Source: a virus. From it: 62,064 bases of DNA. Under the pieces are notes generated by a model that saw only the letters and a list, made by a program, of their open reading frames with translations, ran no database searches and had not been told where the DNA came from. The DNA is taken from positions 1 to 62,064 of IMG/VR virus record IMGVR_UViG_3300030060_002483; one strand, 5' to 3'. Below are positions 18,300 to 26,923 of this stretch, piece by piece; position 1 is the stretch's first letter; every line of letters starts with the position of its first letter. A program made the position numbers and the translations under genes.

Positions 18300-19736
18300 C
18301 CAATCTTTATATTTTTCCTCACCTAATATAGTACTAGCTATTGATTGCTTTTTACGTAAAGCTTTTACTATCTTTTCATCTACTGTACGTTCACAAACTA
18401 TATCAATATAAGTAACTTTATTAGTTTGCCCTATACGATGAGCACGGTCTTCTGACTGTAAACGTTTTTCAAGGTCGTAATTATTACTGTAATAAATCAC
18501 TGTTTTAGCTTGAGTTAAAGTTATACCGAATCCACCTGTTTGGGTGTTACCCACAAAAAACCGTAACGGATTATTAGGGTCTTGAAACTTTTTAATTACT
18601 TCTTCACGGTCAACGTTACTCACATCTCCGTAGTAAGTACCCACACTATTTTCACCATACTGTTCAGATAACATAGTTTTAATTTTTTCTATGTCATGAC
18701 GGTAATTAGCCCAAATTATGGCTTTACCGTCTATTTCCTCTAGTATAGAGGACAATTCTGAGAGTCTTTGTGAGGGTAATTCGGTAATATACCCGTCATC
18801 AGTCCTTATGAATCCGCATGATATTTGATGTAAACGGGTTATTTGAGTCATTATGTGATTTATAGTTACTGATTTAGTATTAGCTAGTTTAGTATAAGCA
18901 AAACGTTGTAATTCTTTATAAGCTTTCTTTTGTTCATTAGTCATTTGTATAGTTCTACGTTGATATACTTTTTCAGGTAGATCTAAACAATCTTTTTTCA
19001 ACACCCTATGGCTAAACTTACCTAAACTTTCATTTAATTCTTCAAGGTTTTTATAACCTACCACTAATTTAAAAGTTCTACCTTGACCTGTCTTTTCTAT
19101 TAAATCTGCATACCTAGCCCTAAAAGAATAAAAACTACTAAACCCTAATAATGCAGGATCTAAAAACAAACACTGACTATATAAATCTAGGGGACTTTTA
19201 GTTACTGGTGAGCCAGTTAGTATTCTACGGTAATGAGCGTACTTACCTAACTGCATGCATGTTTTAGTTCTTTTAGCTTCAGGGTTTTTAATTGTAGTAC
19301 TTTCATCTACTATAAACATAGTTTTATTACTCATAACAAAACGTGCTGCAAACTCTTTACCTTTTTTAGTGCTTAGTGCTTCAATGTTCATCACTAATAT
19401 CTTTAACCTAAAATCTAAAGTAAATAATTTATCAAACTCTTTTTTTAATTTTTGTGTGTGGTTACTTGACCATTGCACTAAGTCGTACGTTACGTGTTCT
19501 GGTGTATGTATAGGTACTTCATTTTTTACCCAAGTACCGTACACACCCTTAGGTGCTACTATTAATACATTATAAATTTCACCCTTAGCGTATTGATGTA
19601 CAAAAGTGTCTACTATAACTTTTGACTTACCACAGCCCATCTCCATAAATAAAGCGTACTCTTTTTTATCATAGGATTGCTCTAACGCTTCTAATTGATG
19701 AGCATAAGGCTCAGTCTTAAATATAAAATCTGTCAT
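18291..19736 (-). CDS. SNF2-family superfamily 2 helicase/ATPase
   Basis: 481 residues, the only convincing long - strand gene. Walker A lies in MGCGKSK (~33-39), the DExx box in FIVDEST (~143), and motif III-like residues in LTGSPVTKSP. The C-terminal RecA-like lobe has QTGGFGITLTQA and the motif VI region LQSEDRAHRIGQT, which is diagnostic for the SNF2 group. These proteins translocate on double-stranded DNA and act in replication, recombination or removal of bound proteins. It converges on the 18299 gene and diverges from the replication operon starting at 20040. Confidence 0.9.
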   Translation of the reverse strand: MTDFIFKTEPYAHQLEALEQSYDKKEYALFMEMGCGKSKVIVDTFVHQYAKGEIYNVLIVAPKGVYGTWVKNEVPIHTPEHVTYDLVQWSSNHTQKLKKEFDKLFTLDFRLKILVMNIEALSTKKGKEFAARFVMSNKTMFIVDESTTIKNPEAKRTKTCMQLGKYAHYRRILTGSPVTKSPLDLYSQCLFLDPALLGFSSFYSFRARYADLIEKTGQGRTFKLVVGYKNLEELNESLGKFSHRVLKKDCLDLPEKVYQRRTIQMTNEQKKAYKELQRFAYTKLANTKSVTINHIMTQITRLHQISCGFIRTDDGYITELPSQRLSELSSILEEIDGKAIIWANYRHDIEKIKTMLSEQYGENSVGTYYGDVSNVDREEVIKKFQDPNNPLRFFVGNTQTGGFGITLTQAKTVIYYSNNYDLEKRLQSEDRAHRIGQTNKVTYIDIVCERTVDEKIVKALRKKQSIASTILGEEKYKDWLT

Positions 19737-20039
19737 TTATCTCGTCTCTTTATAGTAGGTTAGTATAAGTCAAACTAAAAATAAATAGTTATTGGCACGT
19801 TTTATGCTAATAGGTAGCTAATAGCGTTACCAATAGGGTTGACAAACCTTATACCTATAACGTTTATAAGCTCTTCCTATTAAACCTATTAGTATTTTTA
19901 ACAAATAACTTTATTTTTTAAAAGAAATAACTTAACCTATTATATAGGTAATAGGCGTAGGACTCATAGTTTATACCTCCAAATATAAATATATAATATC
20001 TCAGACTACGCCTTTACCCTTAGAGATAAGAGAGAAGAT
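19737..20039. promoter_or_regulatory. Divergent regulatory region with CCTATTA/TAATAGG motif array
   Basis: A 303-base AT-rich gap between divergent genes. CCTATTA or its complement occurs at ~19808-19814, 19876, 19885, 19936 and 19949-19955. ACCTAT-TAT-ATAGGT at 19935-19949 is a perfect inverted repeat. This looks like an operator array controlling the replication operon to the right and the helicase to the left. The right-hand gene has a purine-rich ribosome site just before 20040. Confidence 0.55.
19839..19868 (+). promoter_or_regulatory. Sigma70-type promoter candidate for the replication operon
   Basis: TTGACA at 19839-19844 is a perfect -35 box. TTTATA at 19863-19868 is a weak -10 with an 18-base spacer. 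The site lies within the motif array and points at the gene at 20040. Confidence 0.4.
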
Positions 20040-20348
20040 ATGGCAGTATATGTAGTACAAAAACCAGACGAAAGGCAAAACATACTTTCAGCTACCGATT
20101 ACGGTGAGTTAGTTTTTATATTAGAAGATAATAAATCTAATATGATGTTCAGCCCTAAGCCCACTACGTCTAAAATAATGAATAAACTTAAATACTTTAA
20201 TGATAAAGATTACTTATTATTAATAGGTGACCCTGCTGCGATAGGCATCTCAGTATATTACGCTTTACATTTTAATAGAGGTAAGGCTAACTTATTAAAG
20301 TGGGATAACCGTGAACACAGATACTACAATATAGAGGTAAGTATATGA
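20040..20348 (+). CDS. Conserved hypothetical protein, first gene of replication operon
   Basis: 102 residues, preceded by a purine-rich ribosome site (GAGAGAAG). No membrane segment or catalytic motif is seen. The centre LLLIGDPAAIGISVYYALHF looks like a conserved small-protein core I recall from marine phages. It overlaps the next gene by ATGA. As first gene of the operon it may be a regulator or a replication accessory; function unknown. Confidence 0.75.
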   Translation: MAVYVVQKPDERQNILSATDYGELVFILEDNKSNMMFSPKPTTSKIMNKLKYFNDKDYLLLIGDPAAIGISVYYALHFNRGKANLLKWDNREHRYYNIEVSI

Positions 20349-20848
20349 CAACTTTAAACGATTTAACTAAAAAAGCTGAAGAGTTATTAGAGCTTGAAAA
20401 ACTTATGGATAAAGTACAAGCTGAATTAAAAGAAGTAAAGAATAAATATCAAAGGGTGAGTGAGGAAGATATACCCAGTATGCTTAGTGAATTAGGGCTA
20501 AGTGAAATAACTATGAGTGACGGTAATAAAATAAGCACGTCACAATACTACTCAGCTAGGATAACACCAGACAAACAAGATGAAGCTTTCGCTTGGCTAA
20601 CTGATAATGGTCATGGCGATATAATTAAAAACACAGTTTCAGTAAGTTTCGGCAGGGAAGATAACGACTCTGCCTTAAAACTCGCTAGTGAACTACATTC
20701 TAAAGGATTAGACCCTGCTCAGAAAAAATGGGTAGAGCCTATGACTTTAAAGGCGTTTGTTAGAGAGCAGGTGGAAAATGGGAACGACCTACCCATTGAT
20801 ACCTTTAATGTTTATATAGGTCAAAAAACTAAGGTAATTAAAAAATGA
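20345..20848 (+). CDS. Coiled-coil early protein
   Basis: 167 residues. Residues ~5-40 form a charged coiled coil (LLELEKLMDKVQAELKEVKN), followed by a compact mixed domain ending in FNVYIGQKTKVIK. It sits directly before the SSB-like gene and is coupled to it by ATGA. Genes of this size and place occur beside SSB-like genes in related phages as I recall, so a replication accessory role is possible. No family is named. Confidence 0.72.
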   Translation: MTTLNDLTKKAEELLELEKLMDKVQAELKEVKNKYQRVSEEDIPSMLSELGLSEITMSDGNKISTSQYYSARITPDKQDEAFAWLTDNGHGDIIKNTVSVSFGREDNDSALKLASELHSKGLDPAQKKWVEPMTLKAFVREQVENGNDLPIDTFNVYIGQKTKVIKK

Positions 20849-21633
20849 ACCAAGAAAACTTAAATAATAAAAATGAAATAAGTGAAACTAAAACCACTGA
20901 CGTTGCCTTAACGTCTACGCAGTTTGCGGCAGATGCAGGTAGTGGCTTAGAAAACGTAACATCTGAAGATATGGCTATACCACGTCTTAAAATACTTCAA
21001 GCTTTAAGCCCAGAAGTAAATAAAGCCGATGGTAAGTATGTTGAGGGTGCTAACGCTGGTGATGTAATTAATACAGTAACCAGTACTTTATACACTGACG
21101 ATAACCCTTTAGTGGTGTTACCCGTAGCGTATAAAAGGTTATTTTTAGAGTGGACTCCTAGAGAGTCTGGCGGAGGGTTGGTAGCACAACACGACGATGT
21201 ATCTATATTAGATAAAACTACTAAGAATAATTTTGGTCAAGATGCTTTACCTAACGGTAATTACATTCAAACTTCTGCCTCACACTTTTTAATAGTGTTG
21301 AATGAAGACGGTAGTTTTGACCAAGCCATGTTGGCTATGGCTGGTACTCAGCTTAAAAAGTCAAGAACATGGAACTCTATGATGGCTAGTGCTAAAATGA
21401 CTGTTGACGGTAAAGTGTTTACCCCACCTAGTTATAGCACTAAGTACACGCTAAGAACTGTACAAGAATCTAACGACCGTGGATCATGGTTTGGTTGGGG
21501 TATAACTTCTAGTGGTGCACTATCACAAGAGGAAATGGTTTACTATGAAGCAGCGAAAGGTTTTGCTGCATCGGTTGGTGGTATGTCCTTTGGCGGATCT
21601 ACAGAATCTGAAACCTCAGATCAACCATTTTAA
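20845..21633 (+). CDS. Putative single-stranded DNA-binding protein
   Basis: 262 residues. The central region (~60-230) is rich in aromatic and beta residues. The C-terminus ends in an acidic tail with tip SETSDQPF, which resembles the protein-interaction tips of bacterial SSB (DDDIPF) and T7 gp2.5. It precedes a primase and a helicase in the same transcription direction. A strong terminator follows directly, so it may be expressed at a higher level than downstream genes. The SSB call rests on the tail and the context. Confidence 0.6.
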   Translation: MNQENLNNKNEISETKTTDVALTSTQFAADAGSGLENVTSEDMAIPRLKILQALSPEVNKADGKYVEGANAGDVINTVTSTLYTDDNPLVVLPVAYKRLFLEWTPRESGGGLVAQHDDVSILDKTTKNNFGQDALPNGNYIQTSASHFLIVLNEDGSFDQAMLAMAGTQLKKSRTWNSMMASAKMTVDGKVFTPPSYSTKYTLRTVQESNDRGSWFGWGITSSGALSQEEMVYYEAAKGFAASVGGMSFGGSTESETSDQPF

Positions 21634-21643
21634 TATAGATTAC

Positions 21644-21670
21644 AAAGGGGAGTTTTTACTCCCCTTTTTT
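21644..21670 (+). terminator. Rho-independent terminator
   Basis: The stem AAAGGGGAGT (21644-21653) pairs with ACTCCCCTTT (21658-21667) around a TTTT loop and ends in a T run. It lies between the SSB-like gene and the TTG-started primase, so it probably attenuates downstream transcription. Confidence 0.9.
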
Positions 21671-21681
21671 AAGGAGAAACG

Positions 21682-23190
21682 TTGGAGCTACCTACAGCAT
21701 TTAATGAGTTATTTATGGGATCGCAAAGAGCTCATGGTACATTTAGTGTAGAGGAAAATAATAACGGTCAAAAGAAACAAGGAGTAGCTAAAACAATCAA
21801 GACCGTAGGTGCTTCATTAAAAAATTGGCAGAATCATTTAGAGGGCATAATAGGACTAGGTATTATACCCATCAACGAAGAAAATAAAGTTAAGTGGGGT
21901 GTTATTGATATTGATACATACTCACTTGATATCCCTAAGTTAGTAAAAAAGATAGAAGATTTTAACCTACCCTTAATAGTTTGTAGGTCAAAAAGTGGCG
22001 GTGCCCATGTGTTTTGTTTCATGAAAGAGTTTGTACCTGCGGGTGAGATGCAAGATAAACTTAGAGAGTTATCAGCAGGGTTAGGTTACGGAGGAGTTGA
22101 AATATTCCCTAAACAAAGAGAGGTCTTAGTTGACAGAGGTGATATAGGTAGTTGGTTAAACATGCCGTACTTTCAAGGTGGTACATCTACTAGGTACGCC
22201 TTTGATCCTAGTAGTGGTATAGCTTTAACTCCTATTCAGTTTATAAATTTAAGTAATGAACGTAGTTTAACTTTAGATGAGTTACAAGAACTAACTGTAC
22301 CAGAAGTTGATGAGCTTGAGGGTGGACCACCGTGTTTAAAAACATTGTTAAAACAAGGTTTTCCTGAGGGTACACGTAATAACGGTTTATTTAACGTAGG
22401 TGTGTATCTTAAAAAAGCCGTACCTGATGAGTGGGAAAGTGAGATAGAAGATTATAACCGTAAGTTCGTAATACCGCCTTTACCTGCACAAGAAGTGTTG
22501 GGTTTAATAAGTACCTTAAAGAAAAAAGATTATAACTATAAATGTAGTGATGAGCCTATACGTTCATACTGTGACGTTACTAAATGCAGAATGTGTAAGT
22601 TTGGTGTGGGTGCTGGTAATACTACTCCTATGTTTTCTAGTTTAGCTAAACTTAACTCAGCTCCGCCTTTGTGGTTTTTATCTATAGATGATAAACGTTT
22701 AGAGTTAACCACAGAACAACTACAAAATCAAACTAAGTTTCAAAGAGCCTGTATGGAAGTTTTAAACTTGATGCCACCTAAAATGAAAGAGGTAGCATGG
22801 CAAGCACAAATACAATCATTAATGGACTCAGGTATGGAGATAATAGAAGTTAGCTCAGACATATCTACTGAGGGACAGTTTTTAGAATTACTAGAATCTT
22901 TTTGTACTGATGTAGCACAAGCTGGTACACGTGAAGAAATATTATTAGGTAAGCCTTTTACAGAAGAAGGTGTAACGTATTTTAGAATAAAAGACCTAAG
23001 AGAATATTTATTAAAGCACAGGTTTACTGAACTAGAAACTAATAAGATAGCCAGTAAACTAAGAGACTTAAAAGCTAAAACTAAATTCTGGAATATAAAA
23101 GGTAGAGGTACTAACGTTTGGTTTATAAAAGCGTTTGAGTACAGAGATGAAACGTTAGACGGTCATGACTTTGAAAAGGATTTATTATGA
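21682..23190 (+). CDS. Archaeo-eukaryotic-type (AEP) primase
   Basis: 502 residues from a TTG start at 21682, chosen because AAGGAG lies at 21671-21676 with a 5-base spacing. The AEP catalytic acidic pair is Asp76 and Asp78 in VIDIDTYS. The nucleotide-binding motif SGGAHVF holds Ser105 and His109. A Cys cluster (CDVTKCRMCKFG) around 315 may bind zinc or iron. A PriCT-like segment (GTRNNGLFNVGVYLKK) lies near 235. It makes primers for the family A polymerase. The weak start and the terminator just upstream suggest deliberately low expression. Confidence 0.83.
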   Translation: MELPTAFNELFMGSQRAHGTFSVEENNNGQKKQGVAKTIKTVGASLKNWQNHLEGIIGLGIIPINEENKVKWGVIDIDTYSLDIPKLVKKIEDFNLPLIVCRSKSGGAHVFCFMKEFVPAGEMQDKLRELSAGLGYGGVEIFPKQREVLVDRGDIGSWLNMPYFQGGTSTRYAFDPSSGIALTPIQFINLSNERSLTLDELQELTVPEVDELEGGPPCLKTLLKQGFPEGTRNNGLFNVGVYLKKAVPDEWESEIEDYNRKFVIPPLPAQEVLGLISTLKKKDYNYKCSDEPIRSYCDVTKCRMCKFGVGAGNTTPMFSSLAKLNSAPPLWFLSIDDKRLELTTEQLQNQTKFQRACMEVLNLMPPKMKEVAWQAQIQSLMDSGMEIIEVSSDISTEGQFLELLESFCTDVAQAGTREEILLGKPFTEEGVTYFRIKDLREYLLKHRFTELETNKIASKLRDLKAKTKFWNIKGRGTNVWFIKAFEYRDETLDGHDFEKDLL

Positions 23191-24686
23191 AACCTAACAT
23201 TGTTCTTGGACCTCCAGGCACGGGTAAAACTACTTACCTATTAAATACCGTCGATAAGCTATTTACAGACGGTGTGAGTCCTTCTGAGTTAGGTTACTTA
23301 GCGTTTACTAAAAAAGCTGCAAACGAGGCTTTAGTAAGGGCTATGGATAAATTTGATTATGATAAAGATGAGCTACCGTATTTTAGAACTATACATTCCC
23401 TTTGTTATTATTGGCAGGGTTTAACAACAGCAGACATACTAGACCGTAAAGAACTACGGGTGTTTAGTGAACAAGTTGGTGAAAGAATCAGTAGTGCTTG
23501 GGACGGTGAAAATTATATGGCGTTAAGTAGCAAAGGTGATCAAATGTTATTTTTAGAAAACATGGCACGTAATATGTGCGTTGATTATAAAGAGTCTTGG
23601 TCACGTTCTGGTTATAATATAAGCTGGATACATTTTGACTGGTTCTGTAAAAGTTATTTAGATTATAAAGAAAAACATTTTTTAAAAGATTACACAGATA
23701 TGTTATCTGGTTTTTTAAATTTTAAAAATAAACCTAATCTTACTGCTATCATAGTTGATGAAGCTCAAGATTTATCACAACTACAATGGCAGTGTATTTA
23801 TAAATTAGCTCAAGATGTTGAACATGTTTATTTTGCTGGTGATGATGACCAAGCTATATACACTTGGGCAGGAGCTGATACAGATGAGTTTATAAATTTA
23901 AAAGGCAACACTATCTATTTAGAACAATCATACAGAGTGCCTAAAAAAGTACATGATGTAGCTTTTAAGATAGTAAACAGAATACAAAACAGAAAGCCTA
24001 AAACTTGGCTACCACGTGAGGAAGAAGGTGAGGTAAGTTACCACAAAAGTTTTGAGCATATAGATATGTCAGAAGGTGAGTGGTTAGTGTTAGCTAGGAA
24101 TAATTACTTATTAAACGACGTAGAGAATTATTTAAAAGCTGTTGGTTATTTTTATTATAAAAACAATAAAGCCTCAGTAAGCGAAACGTTAATACAAGCT
24201 ATTAAAGATTGGGAACGTTTACGTAAAGGGGAAAAAATAAAAGCAGATGAAGTTAGAAAAATATATAACTACATGAGGTCTGGCGTAGGTGTAAAGAAAG
24301 GTTTTAAAACTCTAAAACAAGCTGACCCTAAAGTAGAGCTAAGTATTAATGATTTAAAAAAAGATTATGGTTTAATGGTAGATAAAATATGGCATCAGTG
24401 TTTTGATTTACTAGGTGACGCACAAAAAGAGTACATTATATCTTGTTTACGTAAAGGTGAAAAAACTATGAAGATACGTATACGATTGAGTAGTATACAT
24501 GCTATAAAGGGTGGTGAGTGTGATAACGTAATTTTATTAACAGACTTAGCTAACCGTACTTATGAAGAACTGTATAAAAACCCAGACGATGAGTGCCGTG
24601 CTTTTTACGTAGGCGTAACTAGAACTAAGAAACATCTGCACATTATATCTAGTAAAACTAGAAGGGAGTTTAATCTATGGATTTAA
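23187..24686 (+). CDS. UvrD/Dda-type superfamily 1 DNA helicase
   Basis: 499 residues. SF1 motifs occur in order: Walker A GPPGTGKTT (~8-16), Walker B VDEAQD (~190), motif III GDDDQAIYTWAGA (~217), motif IV QSYRVP, motif V SIHAIKGGECDNV and motif VI YVGVTRTKKHL. The length and motif spacing suit the Dda and RecD2-like group. It is likely to unwind DNA for replication or recombination. It overlaps the primase gene by ATGA. Confidence 0.93.
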   Translation: MKPNIVLGPPGTGKTTYLLNTVDKLFTDGVSPSELGYLAFTKKAANEALVRAMDKFDYDKDELPYFRTIHSLCYYWQGLTTADILDRKELRVFSEQVGERISSAWDGENYMALSSKGDQMLFLENMARNMCVDYKESWSRSGYNISWIHFDWFCKSYLDYKEKHFLKDYTDMLSGFLNFKNKPNLTAIIVDEAQDLSQLQWQCIYKLAQDVEHVYFAGDDDQAIYTWAGADTDEFINLKGNTIYLEQSYRVPKKVHDVAFKIVNRIQNRKPKTWLPREEEGEVSYHKSFEHIDMSEGEWLVLARNNYLLNDVENYLKAVGYFYYKNNKASVSETLIQAIKDWERLRKGEKIKADEVRKIYNYMRSGVGVKKGFKTLKQADPKVELSINDLKKDYGLMVDKIWHQCFDLLGDAQKEYIISCLRKGEKTMKIRIRLSSIHAIKGGECDNVILLTDLANRTYEELYKNPDDECRAFYVGVTRTKKHLHIISSKTRREFNLWI

Positions 24687-24814
24687 CTTTACATTTAACT
24701 AGACGTTTACTAAAATTTTATATATGCGTTTACGTACCTAGTTTTAAAGTGACTTGGCTAAGTAACGTAGCTTGCAAGAAAAAGCGTGAACGCTACAGAG
24801 ACTATAGACTATGA
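24677..24814 (+). CDS. 45-residue basic protein
   Basis: A short gene begins at the ATG at 24677 with AGGGAG ~9 bases upstream. It overlaps the helicase stop by 10 bases and ends in the ATGA that starts the next gene. The product is 45 residues, with a hydrophobic middle (LLKFYICVYVPSF) and a very basic tail (CKKKRERYRDYR). Both junctions are coupled and there is no other gene in the gap, so it is probably real. Function unknown. Confidence 0.6.
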   Translation: MDLTLHLTRRLLKFYICVYVPSFKVTWLSNVACKKKRERYRDYRL

Positions 24815-25299
24815 ATATATTTTACGTACATGAAGACCCAGCATATGCTGCTAGTTACTTACCAGATAAGTTAGTGGTTAAGATGCCTTTAGAGTCAGCT
24901 CAAATGCTTAGTACCGCACACCGTATACACTCAGGTGATGAATATTGTGATGCCCGTGGTATTTATAAAACTGCCTATAAAAATCATCCTTGCACTATAT
25001 GGACTAGGGAAACTAGTGATAACTATACTTGGTTATATAATCATTTTATTTTCTTATGTTACGAGTATGAAAGTAGGTATAACCGTGAACACTTAACGTT
25101 TACTAAGTTAGCTAAAGAGTTAGGTAAGCTACCTAAAGGTATAAAGATAGCTGATATGACTGAGTTACCACAAGCTATGCCCGATCAATATAAAAATGAT
25201 GACCCAGTGCAAGCTTACCGTGATTACGTAGTAAATGAAAAAACTTACGCACAGTGGAACAAAATACCTGACAGACAACCAAGTTGGTGGACTATATGA
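24811..25299 (+). CDS. Conserved phage protein, possibly pyrimidine-dimer glycosylase-like
   Basis: 162 residues. The motifs MNIFYVHEDPAYAA, LVVKMPLESAQMLSTAHR and NHPCTIWTRETSDNYTW define a widespread phage family that I recall being annotated as pyrimidine-dimer DNA glycosylase-like. The C-terminal QPSWW resembles the end of T4 DenV-type proteins. It sits directly before a thymine-modification gene and overlaps it by ATGA, so a DNA base-related role is plausible. I do not see a clear catalytic residue set. Confidence 0.5.
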   Translation: MNIFYVHEDPAYAASYLPDKLVVKMPLESAQMLSTAHRIHSGDEYCDARGIYKTAYKNHPCTIWTRETSDNYTWLYNHFIFLCYEYESRYNREHLTFTKLAKELGKLPKGIKIADMTELPQAMPDQYKNDDPVQAYRDYVVNEKTYAQWNKIPDRQPSWWTI

Positions 25300-26129
25300 G
25301 TAATTACCCTAAAACTGATTTTAATAACTATATGATAGAGCGTCACAGCATATACGAACGTAGAGCTGAAGGTCAAGCTTATCCTTGGACTGATGACCTT
25401 ATATTAAAAGAATATAGTTTTTGTAACGTGTACCGTGAACTAGATAGAGTTACTATATGGATAAGGGAAAACTGGCGTGAGCCTTACGCTGACCACCCTA
25501 ACTTACCGTTCGCTATGGCTATGGCTAGGCAAATCAATTGGCCAGAGACATTAGAGGATATAGGTTTCCCTGAACATTGGAACCCTAGTAGAGTTAAAGC
25601 TATAATGCAAGGTAGAATGGATAGAAAAGAAAAAGTTTATACAGGTGCCTATATGTTAACGGGAACCTTAGGAGGGACTAAAGTAGAGCAAACAGTGGAT
25701 AAAATTCTCACCCCACTCTACGAGTCCCCTCCTAGAATTATACCTAACTCATTAGAAGAAACATGGAAACGTTATCTACCGTATCCTGGATTTAGTGGTT
25801 TTATGGCGTATGAAGTAGTTACTGATTTACGACACACTAAACACTTAGAAAACGCTGAAGATATAATGACGTGGGCTAATCCTGGTCCAGGAGCTAAACG
25901 TGGACTAAATAGGATACACCGTAGACCGTTAGAAAAAAGCATACCTAAATCACAATTAATCAGTGAGATGAGAGAGTTACTAGAGTTATGTAACATGGCT
26001 CCTTTACCGTTAGAGATGAGGGATATAGAACATTGTTTATGTGAGTTTGATAAGTATGAAAGAGTACGGTTAGGTCAAGGTAAACCACGTGCTAAATATA
26101 AACCTAAACTACAGGAGGAGTTATTGTGA
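25296..26129 (+). CDS. Alpha-glutamyl/putrescinyl-thymine pyrophosphorylase-like base hypermodification enzyme
   Basis: 277 residues from the ATG at 25296, which overlaps the upstream stop by ATGA. The N-terminal signature (ERHSIYERRAEG, then YPWTDDLILKEYSFCNVYRELDR, shown here as YPWTDD and FCNVYRELDRV) and REPYADHPNL match the aGPT-Pplase family. That family was predicted and later shown to attach amino acids or polyamines to activated 5-hydroxymethyluracil in phage DNA, and it is related to HhH glycosylase folds. The next genes encode a glycosyltransferase-like and a ThyA-family protein. No 5-hmdU DNA kinase was recognised in this window. The family call is from motif memory. Confidence 0.72.
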   Translation: MSNYPKTDFNNYMIERHSIYERRAEGQAYPWTDDLILKEYSFCNVYRELDRVTIWIRENWREPYADHPNLPFAMAMARQINWPETLEDIGFPEHWNPSRVKAIMQGRMDRKEKVYTGAYMLTGTLGGTKVEQTVDKILTPLYESPPRIIPNSLEETWKRYLPYPGFSGFMAYEVVTDLRHTKHLENAEDIMTWANPGPGAKRGLNRIHRRPLEKSIPKSQLISEMRELLELCNMAPLPLEMRDIEHCLCEFDKYERVRLGQGKPRAKYKPKLQEELL

Positions 26130-26923
26130 AAATTTATATACCTACCAGAGGCAGGGCTGACAACCAAGTAACGTTGTCTTTTTTCCCTGAGAGTATGCGT
26201 GAAAACGTTGTATTAGTAATAGACGCTGATGAGGAGGAACAGTACGTAAATAGTGACGGTCATTATAAATATATCTGTGAGTATATGGTAGTACCTGAAG
26301 ACATAAAGGGTATATCTAAAAAGCGTCAATACATACACGAAAACACTACGGACAATAAAATAGTTATGTTAGATGATGACTTACGTTTTTATATACGTAA
26401 GTCTACTAATGATTGGCATTTACGTTACTTAGAGCCTGATGAGTACCCTGCTTTATTCGGTTTATTAGATACTTGGTTAGATACTTACGCTCACGTAGGA
26501 GTGAGTGCTAGGGAAGGTAATAACAGGGTAGAACACTTAGCCGTAGAAAACACAAGATACATGAGAGTATTAGGGTATAACCTAGATATGTTTGATGACG
26601 TTGAGTTAGGTAGGGTAGAAGTTATGGAAGACTTTGATATTAACCTACAATTATTACGTCAAGGTAAACCAAGTAAGATAAGCTACTATTACGCACAAGG
26701 TCAAAAAAGTTCTAATGCTGCTGGTGGTTGTAGTGAGTGGCGTACCATAGATGTGCATAATGAGGGTGCTGAGCGTTTACACAACCTACATCCTGAGTTT
26801 GTTAAAATAGTAGAAAAAGAAACTAAAACAGCTTGGAACGGTATGCCTCGTAAAGACGTACAAGTACAATGGAAAAGGGCATTTAATAGTAGCCCAGATT
26901 TTAAACAAGGAGGATTATTCTAA
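26126..26923 (+). CDS. Glycosyltransferase-like protein (TET-associated GT type)
   Basis: 265 residues from a GTG start with GGAGGAG at 26114-26120, overlapping the previous stop by GTGA. The N-terminus KIYIPTRGRADNQVTLSFF, the segment KGISKKRQYI and the triple Asp in VMLDDDLRFY (Asp83-85, a GT-A DxD-type metal site) are typical of TET/JBP-associated glycosyltransferase (TAGT) proteins. These enzymes are predicted to add sugars to modified bases in DNA. The neighbouring base-modification genes support this. The sugar donor cannot be told from sequence. Confidence 0.68.
   Translation: MKIYIPTRGRADNQVTLSFFPESMRENVVLVIDADEEEQYVNSDGHYKYICEYMVVPEDIKGISKKRQYIHENTTDNKIVMLDDDLRFYIRKSTNDWHLRYLEPDEYPALFGLLDTWLDTYAHVGVSAREGNNRVEHLAVENTRYMRVLGYNLDMFDDVELGRVEVMEDFDINLQLLRQGKPSKISYYYAQGQKSSNAAGGCSEWRTIDVHNEGAERLHNLHPEFVKIVEKETKTAWNGMPRKDVQVQWKRAFNSSPDFKQGGLF

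Noticed and set aside
19793-19807. TGGCACG-N4-ATGC, like a sigma54 -24/-12 site
   Set aside because: One key T of the -12 box is changed, no activator is present, and many marine hosts lack sigma54. Probably chance.
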